From Variovorax sp. Root318D1 (lineage in GTDB: Bacteria; Pseudomonadota; Gammaproteobacteria; Burkholderiales; Burkholderiaceae_C), in assembly GCF_001424835.1 (NCBI RefSeq), contig NZ_LMCQ01000019.1, positions 425,055 through 489,054 of the forward strand: a stretch of DNA of 64,000 nucleotides. Reading direction: 5' to 3'. This document shows positions 63,196 to 64,000 of the stretch, in pieces. The position numbers were made by a program, and so were the translations under genes. The notes beneath the pieces were generated by a model. That model saw only the letters and a list, made by a program, of their open reading frames with translations, searched no databases and was not told the DNA's origin. The first letter of the stretch is position 1. Each line of letters begins with the position of its first letter.

Positions 63196-63831
63196 TTGAG
63201 CTTTCATCTGCCTTCCCTCCTGGCCATCGTGGCCTCCTACCTGATCGGCTCGCTGTCCTTCGCGGTCATCGTGAGCAAGTCGCTCGGCATGGCCGACCCG
63301 CGCAGCTACGGCAGCGGCAACCCGGGCGCGACCAACGTGCTGCGCTCCGGCAACAAGGGCGCGGCATTGGCCACCTTGCTGCTCGATGCGCTCAAGGGCT
63401 GGCTGCCGGTGTTCCTGATTCGCCACTTTGGCGCGCAGTTCGGGCTGGGTGAGGGCGTGGCCGCGCTGGCGGGCCTGGCGGCCTTTTTGGGCCATCTGTA
63501 CCCGGTGTTCTTCGGCTTCCAGGGCGGCAAGGGCGTGGCCACGGCGGCGGGCGTGCTGGTGGGCATTGCGCCCTGGCTGGGGCTGGCCACCGGCGCCACC
63601 TGGCTGATCATCGCGGTGTTCTTCCGCTATTCGTCGCTGTCGTCGCTGGTGGCGGCCTTCTTTGCGCCGGCGTATTACCTTCTGGGCGGCAACATTGCGT
63701 GGCCGCTCGACCGCACGGTGCTGATTGCGATCATCATCATGAGCTTGCTGCTGATCTGGCGGCACCGCGAAAACATCCGCCGGCTCGCGGCCGGCACGGA
63801 GTCGAAACTCGGCTCGAAGAAAAAGGCTTGA
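63196..63831 (+). CDS. plsY: Acyl-phosphate:glycerol-3-phosphate acyltransferase PlsY
   Basis: Inner-membrane enzyme that acylates glycerol-3-phosphate with acyl phosphate, the first step in phospholipid synthesis. 211 residues with five or so TM helices. All three conserved loops are visible: [17 protein letters not shown] (motif 1, ~38-54), [20 protein letters not shown] (motif 2, ~100-119) and a C-terminal [19 protein letters not shown] (motif 3). Start is TTG at 63196, with GGAG seven bases upstream; no ATG is better placed. A RidA gene follows after 5 bp. Confidence 0.92.
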   Translation: MSFHLPSLLAIVASYLIGSLSFAVIVSKSLGMADPRSYGSGNPGATNVLRSGNKGAALATLLLDALKGWLPVFLIRHFGAQFGLGEGVAALAGLAAFLGHLYPVFFGFQGGKGVATAAGVLVGIAPWLGLATGATWLIIAVFFRYSSLSSLVAAFFAPAYYLLGGNIAWPLDRTVLIAIIIMSLLLIWRHRENIRRLAAGTESKLGSKKKA

Positions 63832-63836
63832 ACATC

Positions 63837-64000
63837 ATGGCATCCATCACCCGCTTCCACGTCGGCCCGCGCCTCTCTGAAACGGCCGTGCATAACGGCA
63901 CCGTCTACCTCGCGGGCCAGGTGCCCGACGACACCACGCAGGACATCCGCGGCCAGGCCACGCAGGTGCTGGATATGGTCGACCGCCTGCTGGCCGAGGC
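63837..64000 (+). CDS. RidA-family protein, N-terminal part
   Basis: The first 54 codons of a gene cut by the right edge: MASITRFHVGPRLSETAVHN, then VYLAGQVPDDTTQDIRGQAT, typical of the RidA/YjgF family, enamine/imine deaminases that relieve 2-aminoacrylate stress. The catalytic Arg is downstream of the edge. It follows plsY by 5 bp and is probably cotranscribed. Confidence 0.85.
   Translation, partial: MASITRFHVGPRLSETAVHNGTVYLAGQVPDDTTQDIRGQATQVLDMVDRLLAE

Overview
The window reads as chromosome of a high-GC betaproteobacterium, most like Comamonadaceae and probably Variovorax or a close relative. This is inferred from codon use, from the gene families (MaeB, gcl-hyi-glxR, DctA with a GntR regulator, AI-2E transporter, short MetN with MetQ proteins lacking a lipobox) and from dense operons; no rRNA or marker confirms the genus.

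Left part (1-12.3 kb): a cut-off DapA-family aldolase, malic enzyme MaeB with its terminator, an FAD oxidoreductase, and a glyoxylate-to-glycerate operon (gcl-hyi-glxR) facing its LysR regulator across a perfect 7-bp inverted repeat. Next come an AI-2E-type exporter and a dctA-gntR pair with a GntR-like operator.

12.4-19.0 kb: a tightly overlapping minor pilin operon pilE-fimT-pilV-pilW-pilX-pilY1 that builds and primes type IV pili. 19.0-21.4 kb: PfpI/DJ-1 protein, CBS-domain protein, aldo/keto reductase. 21.4-26.2 kb: a nucleobase/hydantoin-type uptake cluster (NCS1 permease, Asp/Glu/hydantoin racemase, GntR regulator, NCS2 permease) with the same TGTATACA palindrome upstream of both permeases. 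26.3-34.2 kb: GNAT, LysR, acetate kinase, SMP-30 lactonase, a large bifunctional PBP and a phosphotransacetylase.

34.3-40.1 kb: a genomic island with lower GC beside the 3' end of a tRNA-Thr(CGT) gene. It carries an Sll1717-type P-loop ATPase, a C-protein-like XRE regulator, an HNH nuclease, a 5-methylcytosine methyltransferase, a small unknown protein and a Vsr repair nuclease. The last five (less the unknown) form a plausible self-contained type II restriction-modification system. No integrase or direct-repeat att site was seen.

40.1-49.8 kb: conserved core. tRNA-Thr, the operon prfB (with programmed +1 frameshift)-HAD hydrolase-pepN-fbp, a long palindromic repeat, and a divergent metQ / metN-metI-metQ2 methionine-type ABC transporter. 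49.8-51.9 kb: LysR regulator and an aldo/keto reductase that seems to lack the catalytic His.

51.9-59.6 kb: a six-gene minus-strand type VI secretion cargo operon (VgrG, small membrane protein, DUF2169-pentapeptide fusion, second pentapeptide protein, DUF3540, DUF4150/PAAR-like) with no recognisable toxin or immunity gene. It is the best candidate in the window for an undescribed delivery module. 59.8-64.0 kb: amino-acid racemase, alpha/beta hydrolase, aldo/keto reductase, YbaK deacylase, PlsY and the start of a RidA protein.
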